64,000 nt of DNA from Acrocarpospora catenulata (GCF_018476525.1 NZ_JAHCST010000040.1:19545-83544); one strand, 5' to 3'; counted from the first letter of the stretch, positions 51,082-60,570 are shown. The notes: a model not told the origin generated them from the sequence alone. Translations and numbers: made by a program.

Positions 51082-51430
51082 GGGTATTCCCTTCGGCGCA
51101 TCCGATGATGTCGAGACATGGTGAACCGACAAAGGGGGGCCTTCAGTTCCTCTACAAATTCCCTGACGGATTTATCCTTGTCAAGAAAGTATGCGATTAA
51201 TGGCATTTGTGCGTTTCGAGTTATCGTGTGCGCAATTATCGCGGGTCATTCCGGACGGCTCGGGCCTCGAACGCGGCGGGGGGTGACAGAGGCGACCAGG
51301 CCATGGTCGACGACCCGGACGGTGCGTGAACTAGATGACCTGGGGATCTGCGTACGGCGGCAGCGGTGGCCAGGTCGCTTGGCAGGCGGCTTGATCGCGT
51401 ATTGCCGACCGCGGCGGGCGCCTGTCACTG
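51082..51430. other. Upstream region of the secreted protein gene, no gene seen
   Basis: About 350 bp. The part 51140-51250 is the most AT-rich stretch nearby and contains TTGACA on the minus strand (51184-51179), the best candidate -35 for the secreted protein gene. The rest, 51280-51430, has short open frames with stops and no recognisable product. Confidence 0.5.
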
Positions 51431-51742
51431 TTGACCCCAGATGGGCGATCGGAGCGAGGGGGCACGGGTCGCAAGGCTCCGCAGGTGGAGAAGCGGCTGA
51501 GTTACGCGAAAGATCGTCGTAATGTCTTTGGCGAGAACGATAAGAGCTCTCGCAAGAAGATCCGGCTGACGGTGAGTGGGAAGCCTGGTATGTCGCGCCT
51601 TGAGGTCAAGCGTCACAGACCCTTCTGGGACCTGACGCAAGCACCAGTTGACTTAACCCACGCTGCCCGCGTTGGCGAGCGCGCTACTCAGGCGTTGAAT
51701 TACCTGGAGGGGAGACGATCGCATGGCCCTGGTCTCCCGTAG
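51431..51742 (+). CDS. Hypothetical basic protein
   Basis: An open frame of 103 codons from a TTG (start uncertain). The segment KRLSYAKDRRNVFGENDKSSRKKIRL is basic and looks conserved-protein-like; I recall similar YAKDRRNxYGENDKxSRK stretches in actinobacterial hypothetical proteins but cannot name a family. The end overlaps the next gene by 20 bp. Confidence 0.45.
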   Translation: MTPDGRSERGGTGRKAPQVEKRLSYAKDRRNVFGENDKSSRKKIRLTVSGKPGMSRLEVKRHRPFWDLTQAPVDLTHAARVGERATQALNYLEGRRSHGPGLP

Positions 51743-52226
51743 TGACTGTGAGCTGAGTGTCCATGACGGGACGTTCCTCATTGTCGATGTAGCGGGCGCC
51801 TACGACCTCGATGATTTCTCCGCTGAAGGATGGTTCCGCGCGGCCATGAACTGCTGCTTGGTGTCTGCTGATGAAGGGTACGTGAGAATCACGCTTGAGT
51901 TTTGGGATGGCGCCCCCGAAGAACAGAACGAGTCGTGGGCGGACGTCGTTTCGGGGATTTTCCGATCCGAGGCAGGGGAGATCTGCGTGGCTGCACTGTA
52001 CTCAGACGAGCAGGACGGTTTCCTGCTCCTCGGAGAGCCGGACCAAGCCTGGCATGTACGGGCTCACACCCGGTTGGATGACGAGGCGGACCCACAAGAG
52101 GAGTTTCTCTTCCAGTTCTGGCCGACCACATCAAGGGCCCGCCGTCGGCGACCGCGGCCCCGGCCGCCTGGCGTAGACGGGCCGTCAATTGAGCCCGGCC
52201 CGGGATCTGCGGCACGCACTCGGTGA
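51723..52226 (+). CDS. Hypothetical protein
   Basis: A 167-residue protein, ATG 51723, with GGAGGGGAGACG upstream as a strong ribosome site. The first 130 residues look globular and acidic (ITLEFWDGAPEEQNESWADVVSG, FLFQFWP), and the last 35 are Arg/Pro-rich, perhaps because a frameshift replaced the natural end. No family is recognised. Confidence 0.6.
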   Translation: MALVSRSDCELSVHDGTFLIVDVAGAYDLDDFSAEGWFRAAMNCCLVSADEGYVRITLEFWDGAPEEQNESWADVVSGIFRSEAGEICVAALYSDEQDGFLLLGEPDQAWHVRAHTRLDDEADPQEEFLFQFWPTTSRARRRRPRPRPPGVDGPSIEPGPGSAARTR

Positions 52227-52484
52227 ACGACTTACGCGGACATTCCCCCGGTCGCACAGCCAGCGCCACTTGCGCCAGCGCAGCTGGCAGGACCGTCCTG
52301 GAACCCCAGCGTCCATCCCTCTGCGACCGCTCCTTCCCCGACTACGTCGCCTGCAACATCCTGGCCACCCAGCGCCTCACCATCATCGAAACCGCATCGC
52401 GTCGAAGATCATAGAGTCGGGGGCGGGACCGCTCGTTGCGCTGTGTCCGCCTGTACGGCGGGTGCCGCACTAAGATCGCGTCCC
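52227..52484. other. Intergenic region with a possible gene fragment
   Basis: In one plus frame the segment LEPQRPSLCDRSFPDYVAC then NILATQRLTIIE looks like a piece of a real protein but has no clean start or end. Otherwise this holds the leader of the membrane protein gene. Confidence 0.4.
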
Positions 52485-54263
52485 GTGCTTTCGGATGGTT
52501 TCTGGCGGATCATCAGGGTTGGATTAGTAGGTCTGGTTCTTGCGGCGGCGGTCGCGGGCCTGGTGTTCGGCGACGCCTGGCTCTGGGTGGCCGTCGAATG
52601 GTCGCCGCCGGTCTATGTGGAGTGGTTCGCGCCCGACGGGTTTGACACCCCGACGGCTGTGGCGCTGCTCGTGGCCGCCCTGGTGAAGGCCGGGCTCCTG
52701 TGGCTGATCCTGCGTGCCCCCGTGCCTGGACCGCTGGACCGCCGGGCGAAGGCGCTGCGCCGACTGCTGTATCTGGCGGTGGCGTACACCCTCGTGCTGT
52801 GGTACCCGATCGCGCTGCTCCCCGACGCGGTCGATGCGGCATTCCAGCTCGCGCTGTGGACCGCGATCGACGTCCTCTACCTGCTCGTTATCCGCTGGCG
52901 GTCCCGCATGCTGCGCGCGGCGGCCGGAGCGATGTTCGCGGTCGAGCTGGCCGGGATGGCCAACCAACTGCTCGACGAACTCGACCTCCCAGAGCTTGGA
53001 TCGGGCGACATCATCGGACTGGGCTTGATGTTGGGTGGAGTGGCGGCGATCATCATCACGGTCGTCGGGCAGCGGCGTGACGGCCGGTGGAGCCGCGGCA
53101 CGCAGGTCGCCGGGTGGTTGTCGGTGGGTGTCTGCGCGCTGGCGATCCCGTTCAACATTCTCTTGGGAATGATCTCCAGCGGCCATCTGGCGATGCTGAT
53201 CATGATGGACGCGGTGGGGCTCGTCAGCACCGTGTGGATCGCGGCGACCGCCCGTGAACTGCCAGCTGAGGGCCTCCCGGCGGACCTTCCGCCCGCGCGT
53301 CGGCGCGTGATCCGCGTCGCGGTGGCGACCGTGGCCGTACTGCCGATCATCGCACTGATCCACCCGGAGCAGACCCCGCACCTTACCTACACCGGCTGGT
53401 CGATGGACTGCTATGACCGGCCCAGCTTCGGCGACCTGAAACCTGCGGAACGCGACGCCGCGTTCCTGTGCCGGGCGCGGAGCACAGAGGGCGGGGTCCC
53501 GCCCATGTTCCCGGACAGCCTGTCGGACCAGGAGATCCTCGCGTACGGGCGGGCGCTGTGCCGTACAAAGGACCGCGACGAGCAAGAGGCGATTCTGACG
53601 CGGGCCGGGAGCGCGCGGCCCGCCTGGGGCGCGGACCTGTGGGACCTCGTCTACGTCTGCCCGGAGATCGTCGGCGCAACCCATCCCGAGCTGCTGCGGT
53701 CGACCACGGAGACGGAGGCGGCGAACGCCGCCTACATCGCCGAGGAGAATGCGAAATGTCGCGACCCGTGGCCCCGGACGAAGGGTGTTGTCCAGGCCAC
53801 GGCCAAATACTTCCTGTTCGTCGACGGCGATCCGGGCTATCTGGTCCACGACCCCGAAGACGAAGCGGCCGACCAGGCGGTGGAGCAGGCGATGGACAGG
53901 GTCTACGACGACAGCACCCGCATCGGGGTGGCCGGCAGCGCGGTGCTCATCGGGCACGTCGAAGACGTCAGTGATCTGTGCCTTACCGTGAAGGCCTTCC
54001 GCGCCGCGCCGCCACGGCGGACGGCCGGGTGGGATCAGGTCAACGAGGTGCCGATCGTCAGCCGCAGCGGCCGGCTCACCGTGCCGGAGATGGGCGAGGG
54101 CGGAGACGTGGGCGCGGGTGCCCCGATGCCGAACCTGGCGATCGCGGGGAAGGGCCACTACCGGCTCCGTGTCTACGTACGGGTCGACGATGCAGGGGAG
54201 GAACAGCACCTGGTCGTCGTGTTCCCGGGTACGTCGAGGAAGAGGCTCAAGCTGAAGCCGTGA
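52485..54263 (+). CDS. Large polytopic membrane protein with soluble C-terminal domain
   Basis: A 592-residue protein from GTG 52485. About eight membrane helices lie between residues 8 and 320, ending with VIRVAVATVAVLPIIALI. The C-terminal 270 residues are soluble, probably extracytoplasmic, with spaced cysteines (MDCYDRP, FLCRARS, LCRTKD, VCPEIV, KCRDPW, DLCLTV) that suggest disulfides, and a final beta-rich section. I do not recognise the family. A transposase remnant follows it directly. Confidence 0.72.
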   Translation: MLSDGFWRIIRVGLVGLVLAAAVAGLVFGDAWLWVAVEWSPPVYVEWFAPDGFDTPTAVALLVAALVKAGLLWLILRAPVPGPLDRRAKALRRLLYLAVAYTLVLWYPIALLPDAVDAAFQLALWTAIDVLYLLVIRWRSRMLRAAAGAMFAVELAGMANQLLDELDLPELGSGDIIGLGLMLGGVAAIIITVVGQRRDGRWSRGTQVAGWLSVGVCALAIPFNILLGMISSGHLAMLIMMDAVGLVSTVWIAATARELPAEGLPADLPPARRRVIRVAVATVAVLPIIALIHPEQTPHLTYTGWSMDCYDRPSFGDLKPAERDAAFLCRARSTEGGVPPMFPDSLSDQEILAYGRALCRTKDRDEQEAILTRAGSARPAWGADLWDLVYVCPEIVGATHPELLRSTTETEAANAAYIAEENAKCRDPWPRTKGVVQATAKYFLFVDGDPGYLVHDPEDEAADQAVEQAMDRVYDDSTRIGVAGSAVLIGHVEDVSDLCLTVKAFRAAPPRRTAGWDQVNEVPIVSRSGRLTVPEMGEGGDVGAGAPMPNLAIAGKGHYRLRVYVRVDDAGEEQHLVVVFPGTSRKRLKLKP

Positions 54264-54311
54264 GCGGTGGCGGGGCGCACACTCTCCTCGGGCGGCCGGA
54301 GACAGCCACCC

Positions 54312-54446
54312 GGACAGATCGAGGGCCGCGCCGCCCGGACGGTGGTCGACTGGCTGGACGCGCACGGCGCGGTGTGGAAAGACCAGGTGGCCTACGCCGC
54401 GATCGACATGTGCACGATCTTGTGGATGAACGGAATGATCAGGTCC
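54312..54446 (+). pseudogene. ISL3-type transposase fragment
   Basis: The translated segment IEGRAARTVVDWLDAHGAVWKDQVAYAAIDMCTI matches the DDE-domain entry of ISL3/IS204-type transposases (V-x-x-ICIDM-like). Only about 45 residues remain and no terminal inverted repeats are visible. Confidence 0.6.
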
Positions 54447-54523
54447 GTAGTTGATGTCGGTTGCGCATCCGGAGATGTCCCCGATGAGATGGTCGTGGGC
54501 CGCTTCACCGGGGACATGGCGGT

Positions 54524-55408
54524 TCAGACCGTCCGGGATAGCCCTCTTCGTTCGCTGAAGGCAAGTAGGCCGGCCGCGGCCAGAAGGAGTCCGGCCCCGC
54601 CTGCGGAGATCAGGGTGAGCTGTTCACCGAACAAGAGCACGCCGAGGATCGCCGCGCCGACCGGCTCGATCATGGTGATCACCGATGCGGTCGTGGCGCG
54701 CAACGCGGTGGCCCCGGTGAAGAACAGCCCGTAGGCCAGCGCGGTGGGAACCGCGCCGAGGTAGGCGATGAGCGTCCAGGATGCCAGTGCCTCCTCCGCC
54801 GGGAACAGCCCTTGCGCGAGGGCGAGCGGTAGCAGGCACAGGCCGCCGATGGTGAAGCCGCACATCGCGGTGGTGTACGGATCGGTGGGCGCGGTCCGGC
54901 CGAGCAGGGTCACTGCCGAGTAACCGGCCGCTGAGACCAGTGCCCAGGCGACACCGGCCGGGGAGAAGCCGAGCAGGCCGTCGCCCATGGTCAGTATGGT
55001 CAGGCCGGTTACGGCGGTGAGAACGGCCGCCATGGCGCCCCCGCTCAGGTGCTCGCGCAGGAGGACGCGGGCGCCGATGGCCACCAGGACGGGGGTGGAA
55101 CCAGCCGTGATCACGGTGGCCACAGCCAGGCCCGACTCGCTGATCGCCGCGAAGTAGGCCGTCTGGCACACGGCCATCGCCACTCCCGTAACCAGAGCGC
55201 GGCCCGGGGCTGGCAGGTCCTTTCGACGGAGGAGGCGTGAGACTGACAGGAGGATTGCGGCGCCGATGGCGAAGCGCCAGAAAGAGACCGTGATGGGGCC
55301 GATCCCGCCAAAGCGGTCGAGCAGGGTGCCTGCGGCACCTCCGGTACCCCAGGCGGTCGCCGCGATTGACACGTACAGCAGTCCTTGCCGTACGGAGACA
55401 TGCGTCAT
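54524..55408 (-). CDS. DMT-superfamily (EamA) transporter
   Basis: A 294-residue protein with ten predicted helices in two EamA repeats. The first repeat starts SIAATAWGTGGAAGTLLDRFG, the second VAWALVSAAGYSAVTLLGR. The conserved proline-glycine motif VITMIEPVGAAILGVLLFGE closes the second repeat. It probably exports amino acids or drugs. It is not closely related to the transporter at 729. Confidence 0.88.
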   Translation of the reverse strand: MTHVSVRQGLLYVSIAATAWGTGGAAGTLLDRFGGIGPITVSFWRFAIGAAILLSVSRLLRRKDLPAPGRALVTGVAMAVCQTAYFAAISESGLAVATVITAGSTPVLVAIGARVLLREHLSGGAMAAVLTAVTGLTILTMGDGLLGFSPAGVAWALVSAAGYSAVTLLGRTAPTDPYTTAMCGFTIGGLCLLPLALAQGLFPAEEALASWTLIAYLGAVPTALAYGLFFTGATALRATTASVITMIEPVGAAILGVLLFGEQLTLISAGGAGLLLAAAGLLAFSERRGLSRTV

Positions 55409-55704
55409 GGAGATCTCTCCGGTGGAAAGTGGTCGTCAATGGCCGCGTGTACGCGGGCAGCAACCACTCACCGAGCCGCATCGGCCCGGTTTCCGAAGGA
55501 GAGAAGCCGCCCGCTAGAACGCGGGCGGCGGAGAGACGACGAATCTCGGCACGGGCCAAACGTAACGGGATCTTTGAACCTCGGTCTACCGAATGGCGGA
55601 TCCGTGGATGAGCTACGGACAGGTGCGGCTGCTGCTGCCTGGGTGCGCTACCGCCGGCACCTGCTCTATCGGTACTCGCTGACCTGGGAGAAGCCGCGAG
55701 GTGG
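55409..55704. other. Region between transporter and DUF1707 gene
   Basis: About 300 bp. The plus strand has an open frame across 55385-55732 without a recognisable product. Promoter of the transporter is expected at 55409-55480. Confidence 0.4.
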
Positions 55705-56250
55705 TCAGCTTCGGACCAGGACGCTGCCGTAGATGGTGAAGGCGTGGACCCGGACCACGGGGGGTGAGCCGATCGAGTTGCCCTTGCGGACGTCGACTTT
55801 CTTTCGGCCGAACACGGAGAAGCCGGTCAGTTCGACGCTGACTCCGTCGGGGACGATGATCTCGATGTCTCCGAAAGGGGCGGAAGCCTTGATCTGGACT
55901 TCACCAGAGGGGACGACGGCCTGCCGGAGGTCGAGCTCGATGTCGCCGAAGATCGTTGTGGGGGTGATGGTTCCTTCGGCCCGCCACCAGCCTGTACGGG
56001 TGATGCTCGCGAAGGTGGAGAAGATCTTCCGGGGCCGCTTGTCCGCGACGGGCGCGACACTCGATGACCGTTCGGGCAGGTCGCTGACCACCTCGGCCAG
56101 TTCTCCCTGGGTCCGGGAGTTGTAGGCCGCCTCGGTACGGGTGATCAGTTCCTCCAGGGTGAGCCGCCCCTCGGCCGAGGCGGTTCTCAGGCGCTCAACA
56201 ACCGCGTCCCGCTCACTGTCGGATGCGCGGACGATCTCGCTGCCGCTCAT
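55705..56250 (-). CDS. DUF1707 protein with LiaF-like C-terminal domain
   Basis: A 181-residue protein, start ATG 56250. Residues 5-58 are the DUF1707 (SHOCT-like) domain: RASDSERDAVVERLRTASAEGRLTLEELITRTEAAYNSRT. The C-terminal part (about 100-181) is a beta-helical region related to cell-wall-active antibiotic response proteins: TIFGDIELDLRQA, APFGDIEIIVPDGVSVEL, FSVFGRKKVDV, FTIYGSVLVRS. Such proteins sit at the membrane or associate with envelope stress sensors. Confidence 0.85.
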   Translation of the reverse strand: MSGSEIVRASDSERDAVVERLRTASAEGRLTLEELITRTEAAYNSRTQGELAEVVSDLPERSSSVAPVADKRPRKIFSTFASITRTGWWRAEGTITPTTIFGDIELDLRQAVVPSGEVQIKASAPFGDIEIIVPDGVSVELTGFSVFGRKKVDVRKGNSIGSPPVVRVHAFTIYGSVLVRS

Positions 56251-56306
56251 GCCCGCGAGGCTACCTCGTGGCCCGGGAGAGCGCGCATCGCCGACGTGGG
56301 CCGCGG

Positions 56307-58316
56307 TCAACTGGACGTCTTCTCCGCGTCCGTGTCATCGGACGTCGGTTGCAGGATCGTCGGGGTCGTTCCCTCCGGGGTCAGGGCCTTGAGGGTCACC
56401 TTGATTCGCGGGACGGTGGTGCTGATCGGGCCGGGGGTGGTGGTGAAGGTAGTGGTGGTGATGGTGTCGGTTATGTAGGGGGCGGCGATGCCCAGGCGGG
56501 TGATGCGGCGGCTGGCTGCCGCCAGGTAGTGCCAGCGGCCGGAAGGGGCCCGCCACCAGGTGCCGGAGACGAGGTCGTGGTTGAGGCGGCTGCAGTTCCA
56601 GGTGTTGGTGGATTGGCCGGTGGGCAGGGCGGTGGTTTCGCGGGCGGCGGTGGCGAGGAGGATGGCGCGGGTGGTGCTGGTGCCGTCGGCGTTGGTGAAG
56701 CGGGTGCAGAACCAGCGGCCGGTGGCGTTTTCGGGGAGGGCGCCGGACCAGAACTCCCAGGCGGTCGCCGACTGGACCTCGGTGGCGGGGAAGGGCAGGG
56801 AGCAGCCCAGGTAGGCCCAGGCGATGAAGGCGGAGGTGTCGGAGTCGAGCGGGTGCGGGCCGGAGGTGAGGGCTGGGGCGGGCGGTGGCGGCTGGTGGGA
56901 GATGGCGGCCAGGGACAGGCGGCCGAAGTCGATCATCGTGTAGGGGAGGCCGGGCGCCACTTTCGGGGCCCGTAGCCGGATGATCGGCCCGCGCCAGCAG
57001 GGTCCGGTCTGTACGGGTGGAATGGGCGCGGTCACCCCGTCCGTGACGGCGATCGTGGCCCACCGGGCGCCGAGGCGGCTCAGCACCGCTGACGAGACCT
57101 CCGCCACCCAGGGTGGGAGCAGGTATCGGGAGCCAGAGAGCTTCAGCGGGCTGGCGGCGTCGGCTTTCTGGTGGGGTTCCGGGAAGAGTTCGAGTGAGGA
57201 CACGCCCTGGCTCTCCGCGTAGCGGGCGATCCGGCCGGGGTCGCGCATCAGGACCACGATCCCGCCGTCCACGCCGCCTGCGTACAGGAGTTGGGGGTCG
57301 GCGGTGGGTGGGCCGGGGGAGACGCCGTAGAGGGTCTCCGGGTGGACGGCGCCCAGCCAGGCGCGCAGGGCGCGGCCGGTGACCTGGGGGTCGTCCTTGA
57401 GGGTGCCACGCGGTTCCCAGGCGCGGAGGTCCAGGGTGGTGGTGGTCTGCCAGGTGCCGGCGGCGACGCGGTGCAGAGTGAGGGCTGGGGCGGGGTTTCC
57501 GGTGGCGTCGTCCAGGGTGAGCCAGTACGGCACCGCCGCCACCAGGAGCGCCAGGAAGGCGGCGAACAGAGCGGCGCGGCGGCGCGGGGTGTGCCTGCCG
57601 TACACCCGGGCCAGGGTGGGATCGGCGGCGGGGCGGTGGTCGCCGGGGGCGAACTCGTCCTCCAGGGCGTCGACCAGGCCGAGCGCGACGGACGGCTCGG
57701 GCACCCCGGCGGCACCGAGCACCCGCCGGGCCTCCTCGGAGGGGAGCCCTTCCAGGCGGGTCAGCGCGTACGCGGCGCGGGCCGCCGGGGGCAGGGATTC
57801 CAGGGCGGCGGTGAACTCGTGGCCGTCGCTGCGCACGATGGCCGGGACCACCTCCAGCCGCCGGGGCAGCCCCGGCCAGGCGCGCGGCCGCTGCCGGAGC
57901 GCCCGGACGAGCACCTCCTGCCGGGCGGCGGACAGATCGCCGGGGTGGCGGTGCAGGGCCCGGGCGGCCAACCGGTGAGCCAGCGCCAGCCGCCACTCCC
58001 CGCCGCCTGCTGTCGGCCGCGATTCCCCGCCGCTCGACGGCAGTCGCCATTCCGTGCCGCTCGTCGGCCACCGTTCTCCGCCACTTGGTGGCTGCCGCCA
58101 TTCCGTGCCGTTCGTTGGCCGTGGTTCCCTGCCCCTTGGTGGCTGCTGCCATTCCGTTGGCCGCCGTTCCCCGCCCTCCGGTGGCTGCCGCCACTCCCCG
58201 CGGCTCGGCAGCAGCCACCATTCCCCGCCATTCGGCGGCAGCGTCAGATACGCGAGCCAGACCAGGTCGCGGTAGGGCCGGGCCAGGGCGGAGTTCCCTT
58301 TGACGGACCTGCCCAC
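56307..58316 (-). CDS. Sigma-factor-like membrane protein with N-terminal repeats
   Basis: A 669-residue protein. Residues about 30-105 are four 17-residue repeats of the EWRQPPxGGERRPTxGT type. Residues 110-230 resemble sigma-70 regions (FTAALESLPPAARAAYALTRLEGLPSEEARRVLGAAGV is like region 4). A single membrane helix RAALFAAFLALLVAAVPYWL follows at about 245-270. The C-terminal 400 residues are a large, probably extracytoplasmic domain with paired cysteines (GCSLPFP, WFCTRF, NCSRLN). It may be an ECF-like gene fused to a sensor domain; function is uncertain. Confidence 0.72.
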   Translation of the reverse strand: MGRSVKGNSALARPYRDLVWLAYLTLPPNGGEWWLLPSRGEWRQPPEGGERRPTEWQQPPRGREPRPTNGTEWRQPPSGGERWPTSGTEWRLPSSGGESRPTAGGGEWRLALAHRLAARALHRHPGDLSAARQEVLVRALRQRPRAWPGLPRRLEVVPAIVRSDGHEFTAALESLPPAARAAYALTRLEGLPSEEARRVLGAAGVPEPSVALGLVDALEDEFAPGDHRPAADPTLARVYGRHTPRRRAALFAAFLALLVAAVPYWLTLDDATGNPAPALTLHRVAAGTWQTTTTLDLRAWEPRGTLKDDPQVTGRALRAWLGAVHPETLYGVSPGPPTADPQLLYAGGVDGGIVVLMRDPGRIARYAESQGVSSLELFPEPHQKADAASPLKLSGSRYLLPPWVAEVSSAVLSRLGARWATIAVTDGVTAPIPPVQTGPCWRGPIIRLRAPKVAPGLPYTMIDFGRLSLAAISHQPPPPAPALTSGPHPLDSDTSAFIAWAYLGCSLPFPATEVQSATAWEFWSGALPENATGRWFCTRFTNADGTSTTRAILLATAARETTALPTGQSTNTWNCSRLNHDLVSGTWWRAPSGRWHYLAAASRRITRLGIAAPYITDTITTTTFTTTPGPISTTVPRIKVTLKALTPEGTTPTILQPTSDDTDAEKTSS
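58029..58235 (-). repeat. Degenerate 51-bp tandem repeats coding a 17-residue unit
   Basis: About four imperfect copies of a 51-bp unit near the 5' end of the sigma-like gene. The encoded units (EWRQPPEGGERRPT, EWQQPPRGREPRPTNGT, EWRQPPSGGERWPTSGT, EWRLPSSGGESRPT) vary mainly in charge, and one is shortened without loss of frame. Confidence 0.85.
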
Positions 58317-58430
58317 AGAAGCCCCCTCACACAGCGGATGGTCGTCACGCGACGTAGTCGTGTGAACGCGGCTCGTGCATAGTAGAGCCGGCGCCGACCC
58401 GCAGGTGGGGATGCTCAGAAAGCGTCCAAT

Positions 58431-59453
58431 TCATCCGCTAATGTGATGGTCCCACTGCTCCAGAATCCAGGCTTCCTTCTCCGGGTCGATGCCGTGCCGC
58501 AGGATCCGTCCGCCGAACGACCGCTCGGCCACCGGGATCTCCCGCAGCCAGGCCCAGGTGTCGCGTACGGTCTCGGCCACCGGCCGGCAGACCAGTCCTT
58601 CGGCGACGGCCTTGGCGGAGGAGGGCGTCCAGACCCCGGAGGTCACCGGTCCCCGCGGCAGCCAGAGCGGCAGCTCAGACCATGGCTCCACGCTGTGGGC
58701 GACCAGGAACTCGTCCTCCACCCAGACCAGCTCGGCGTCGGAGCCGGTTTCCGCCACGCACAGCCTCAGCCACTCTCCAAACGTGATGTTGCCCGGCTCG
58801 CCGGTGGTGAAGTACCGCCCGGTCGCGCCGCGTTCGGCCTGGTCCAGGGTAAAGGCGGCGATGTCACGTGCGTCGATGAGCTGCATCGGCAGGTCGGGGT
58901 CACCAGGCGCCAGCACCCGGCCGCCGCGCTCGATCCGGGTCAGCCACCAGGGCAAGCGGCCGACGTTCTCGTACGGGCCGAGGATCAGCCCCGGCTCGAT
59001 GATGAGCACCTCGCCCTCGAAGAACTCCTCGACCGCGCGCTCACAACCGGCCTTGAGCACCCCGTACTCGCCGAAGCTCGCGTCGGCGTCCGGCGGGCAC
59101 TCGTGCCGGGGGGCGCTCTCGTCCAGCCCGATCACACTCGGGAACCCCGGGATGGCGGAGATGCTGGAGATGAATGTGTAGTGCGGGGCGTGGCCGTTCA
59201 GCCGTCGTACCGCGTCCAGGACGACGGCGGGGGTGAAGCCGCAGACGTCGATGACCGCGTCCCACTCCTGCCCCTCGACCAGCCGGTCGAGGTCGGCCGG
59301 AACCTCGCGGTCACCGTGTACGGCGGTGACTCCGGGCAGGTCGGGGCTGCTCACCCCCCGGTTGAACGTCGTCACCTCGTGTCCCCGGCCGAGGGCGTCC
59401 GCCACGATCGCCCGTCCCAGGAACACTGATCCACCGATTACCAGAATTCTCAT
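58431..59453 (-). CDS. NAD-dependent epimerase/dehydratase, downstream tandem copy
   Basis: A 340-residue SDR. ILVIGGSVFLGRAIVADAL (residues 3-21) is the GGSxFLG cofactor motif, and GHEVTTFNRG the second strand. The catalytic Tyr of YxxxK lies in SFGEYGVLKAGCE. The C-terminal half includes AAFTLDQAERGATGRYFTTGEPGNITFGEWLRLCVAETGSD. It is about 90% identical to the neighbour at 59548-60570. Substrate is unknown; plant CSP41-like and nucleoside-sugar enzymes have this type of opening. Confidence 0.87.
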   Translation of the reverse strand: MRILVIGGSVFLGRAIVADALGRGHEVTTFNRGVSSPDLPGVTAVHGDREVPADLDRLVEGQEWDAVIDVCGFTPAVVLDAVRRLNGHAPHYTFISSISAIPGFPSVIGLDESAPRHECPPDADASFGEYGVLKAGCERAVEEFFEGEVLIIEPGLILGPYENVGRLPWWLTRIERGGRVLAPGDPDLPMQLIDARDIAAFTLDQAERGATGRYFTTGEPGNITFGEWLRLCVAETGSDAELVWVEDEFLVAHSVEPWSELPLWLPRGPVTSGVWTPSSAKAVAEGLVCRPVAETVRDTWAWLREIPVAERSFGGRILRHGIDPEKEAWILEQWDHHISG

Positions 59454-59501
59454 AACGCCATTTTTCGCGCCATGCGGTGAAGTGCAGCTGATAGTTCGCG
59501 A

Positions 59502-59527
59502 TCAGCGGATCACCGCAGGGCTGAATC
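59502..59527 (-). repeat. Copied 3' tip of the SulP-carbonic anhydrase gene inside the epimerase duplication
   Basis: TCAGCGGATCACCGCAGG at 59502-59519 repeats the last codons of the gene ending at 60619 (60619-60636), at the same 1117-bp offset as the epimerase copies. The duplicated unit therefore runs from the SulP-carbonic anhydrase 3' end to the epimerase 3' end. Confidence 0.85.
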
Positions 59528-59547
59528 GTCCATCCGCGATGTCGAAT

Positions 59548-60570
59548 TCATCCGTTGATGTGATAGTCCCACTGCTCCAGAATCCGGGCCTCCTTCTCCG
59601 GGTCGATGCCGTGCTGCAGGATCCGTCCGCCGAACGACCGCTCGGCCACCGGGATCTCCCGCAGCCAGGCCCAGGTGTCCCGTACGGTCTCCGTCATCGG
59701 CCGGCAGACCAGTCCTTCGGCGACGGCCTTGGCGGAGGAGGGCGTCCAGACCCCGGAGCTCTCCGAGGCCTGCGGCAGCCAGAGCGGCAGTTCGGTCCAC
59801 GGTTTCACGCTGTGGGCGAGCAGGAACTCGTCCTCCACCCAGACCAGTTCGGCGTCGGAGCCGGTTTCCGCCACGCATAGCCCCAGCCATTCCCCGAACG
59901 TGATGTTGCCCGGCTCGCCGGTGGTGAAGTAGCGCCCGGTCGCGCCGCGTTCGGCCTGGTCCAGGGTGAAGGCGGCGATGTCGCGTGCGTCGATGAGCTG
60001 CATCGGCTGGTCGGGGTTCCCGGGCGCCAGCACCCGGCCGCCGCGCTCGATGCGGGTCAGCCACCAGGACTGGCGGTCGATGCTCTCGTGCGGGCCGAGG
60101 ATCAGTCCCGGCTCGATGATGAGCACGCCGCCCTCGAAGAACTCCTCGACCGCACGTTCACAGCCGGCCTTGAGCACCCCGTAGTCACCGAAGCTTGCGT
60201 CGGCGTCTGGGGGGCATTCGTGCTGGGGGCAGCTCTCGTCCAGCCCGATCACGCTCCCGAACCCCGGGTAGGCGGAGATGCTGGAGATGAACGTGTAGTG
60301 CGGGACGTGGCCGTTCAGCCGTCGTACCGCGTCCAGGACGACGGCGGGGGTGAAGCCGCAGACGTCGATGACCGCGTCCCACTTCCGTCCCTCGACCAGC
60401 CGGTCGAGGTCGGCCGGAACCTCCCGGTCCCCGTGCACGGCGGTGACCTCGGGCAGGTCCGGGTTGCTCACCCCCCGGTTGAAGGTCGTCACCTCGTGCC
60501 CCCGGCGCAGGGCGTCCGCCACGATCGCCCGCCCCAGGAACACCGATCCACCGATTACCAGAATTCTCAT
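59548..60570 (-). CDS. NAD-dependent epimerase/dehydratase, upstream tandem copy
   Basis: A 340-residue paralogue of the gene 1117 bp downstream, equal in length and nearly identical in the cofactor motif, YxxxK (SFGDYGVLKAGCE) and C-terminal region. Differences cluster in the middle (ESIDRQSWWLTRI against ENVGRLPWWLTRI) and near ASESSGVWTP against PVTSGVWTP, so substrate range may have diverged slightly. It starts 48 bp after the SulP-carbonic anhydrase stop. Confidence 0.88.
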   Translation of the reverse strand: MRILVIGGSVFLGRAIVADALRRGHEVTTFNRGVSNPDLPEVTAVHGDREVPADLDRLVEGRKWDAVIDVCGFTPAVVLDAVRRLNGHVPHYTFISSISAYPGFGSVIGLDESCPQHECPPDADASFGDYGVLKAGCERAVEEFFEGGVLIIEPGLILGPHESIDRQSWWLTRIERGGRVLAPGNPDQPMQLIDARDIAAFTLDQAERGATGRYFTTGEPGNITFGEWLGLCVAETGSDAELVWVEDEFLLAHSVKPWTELPLWLPQASESSGVWTPSSAKAVAEGLVCRPMTETVRDTWAWLREIPVAERSFGGRILQHGIDPEKEARILEQWDYHING

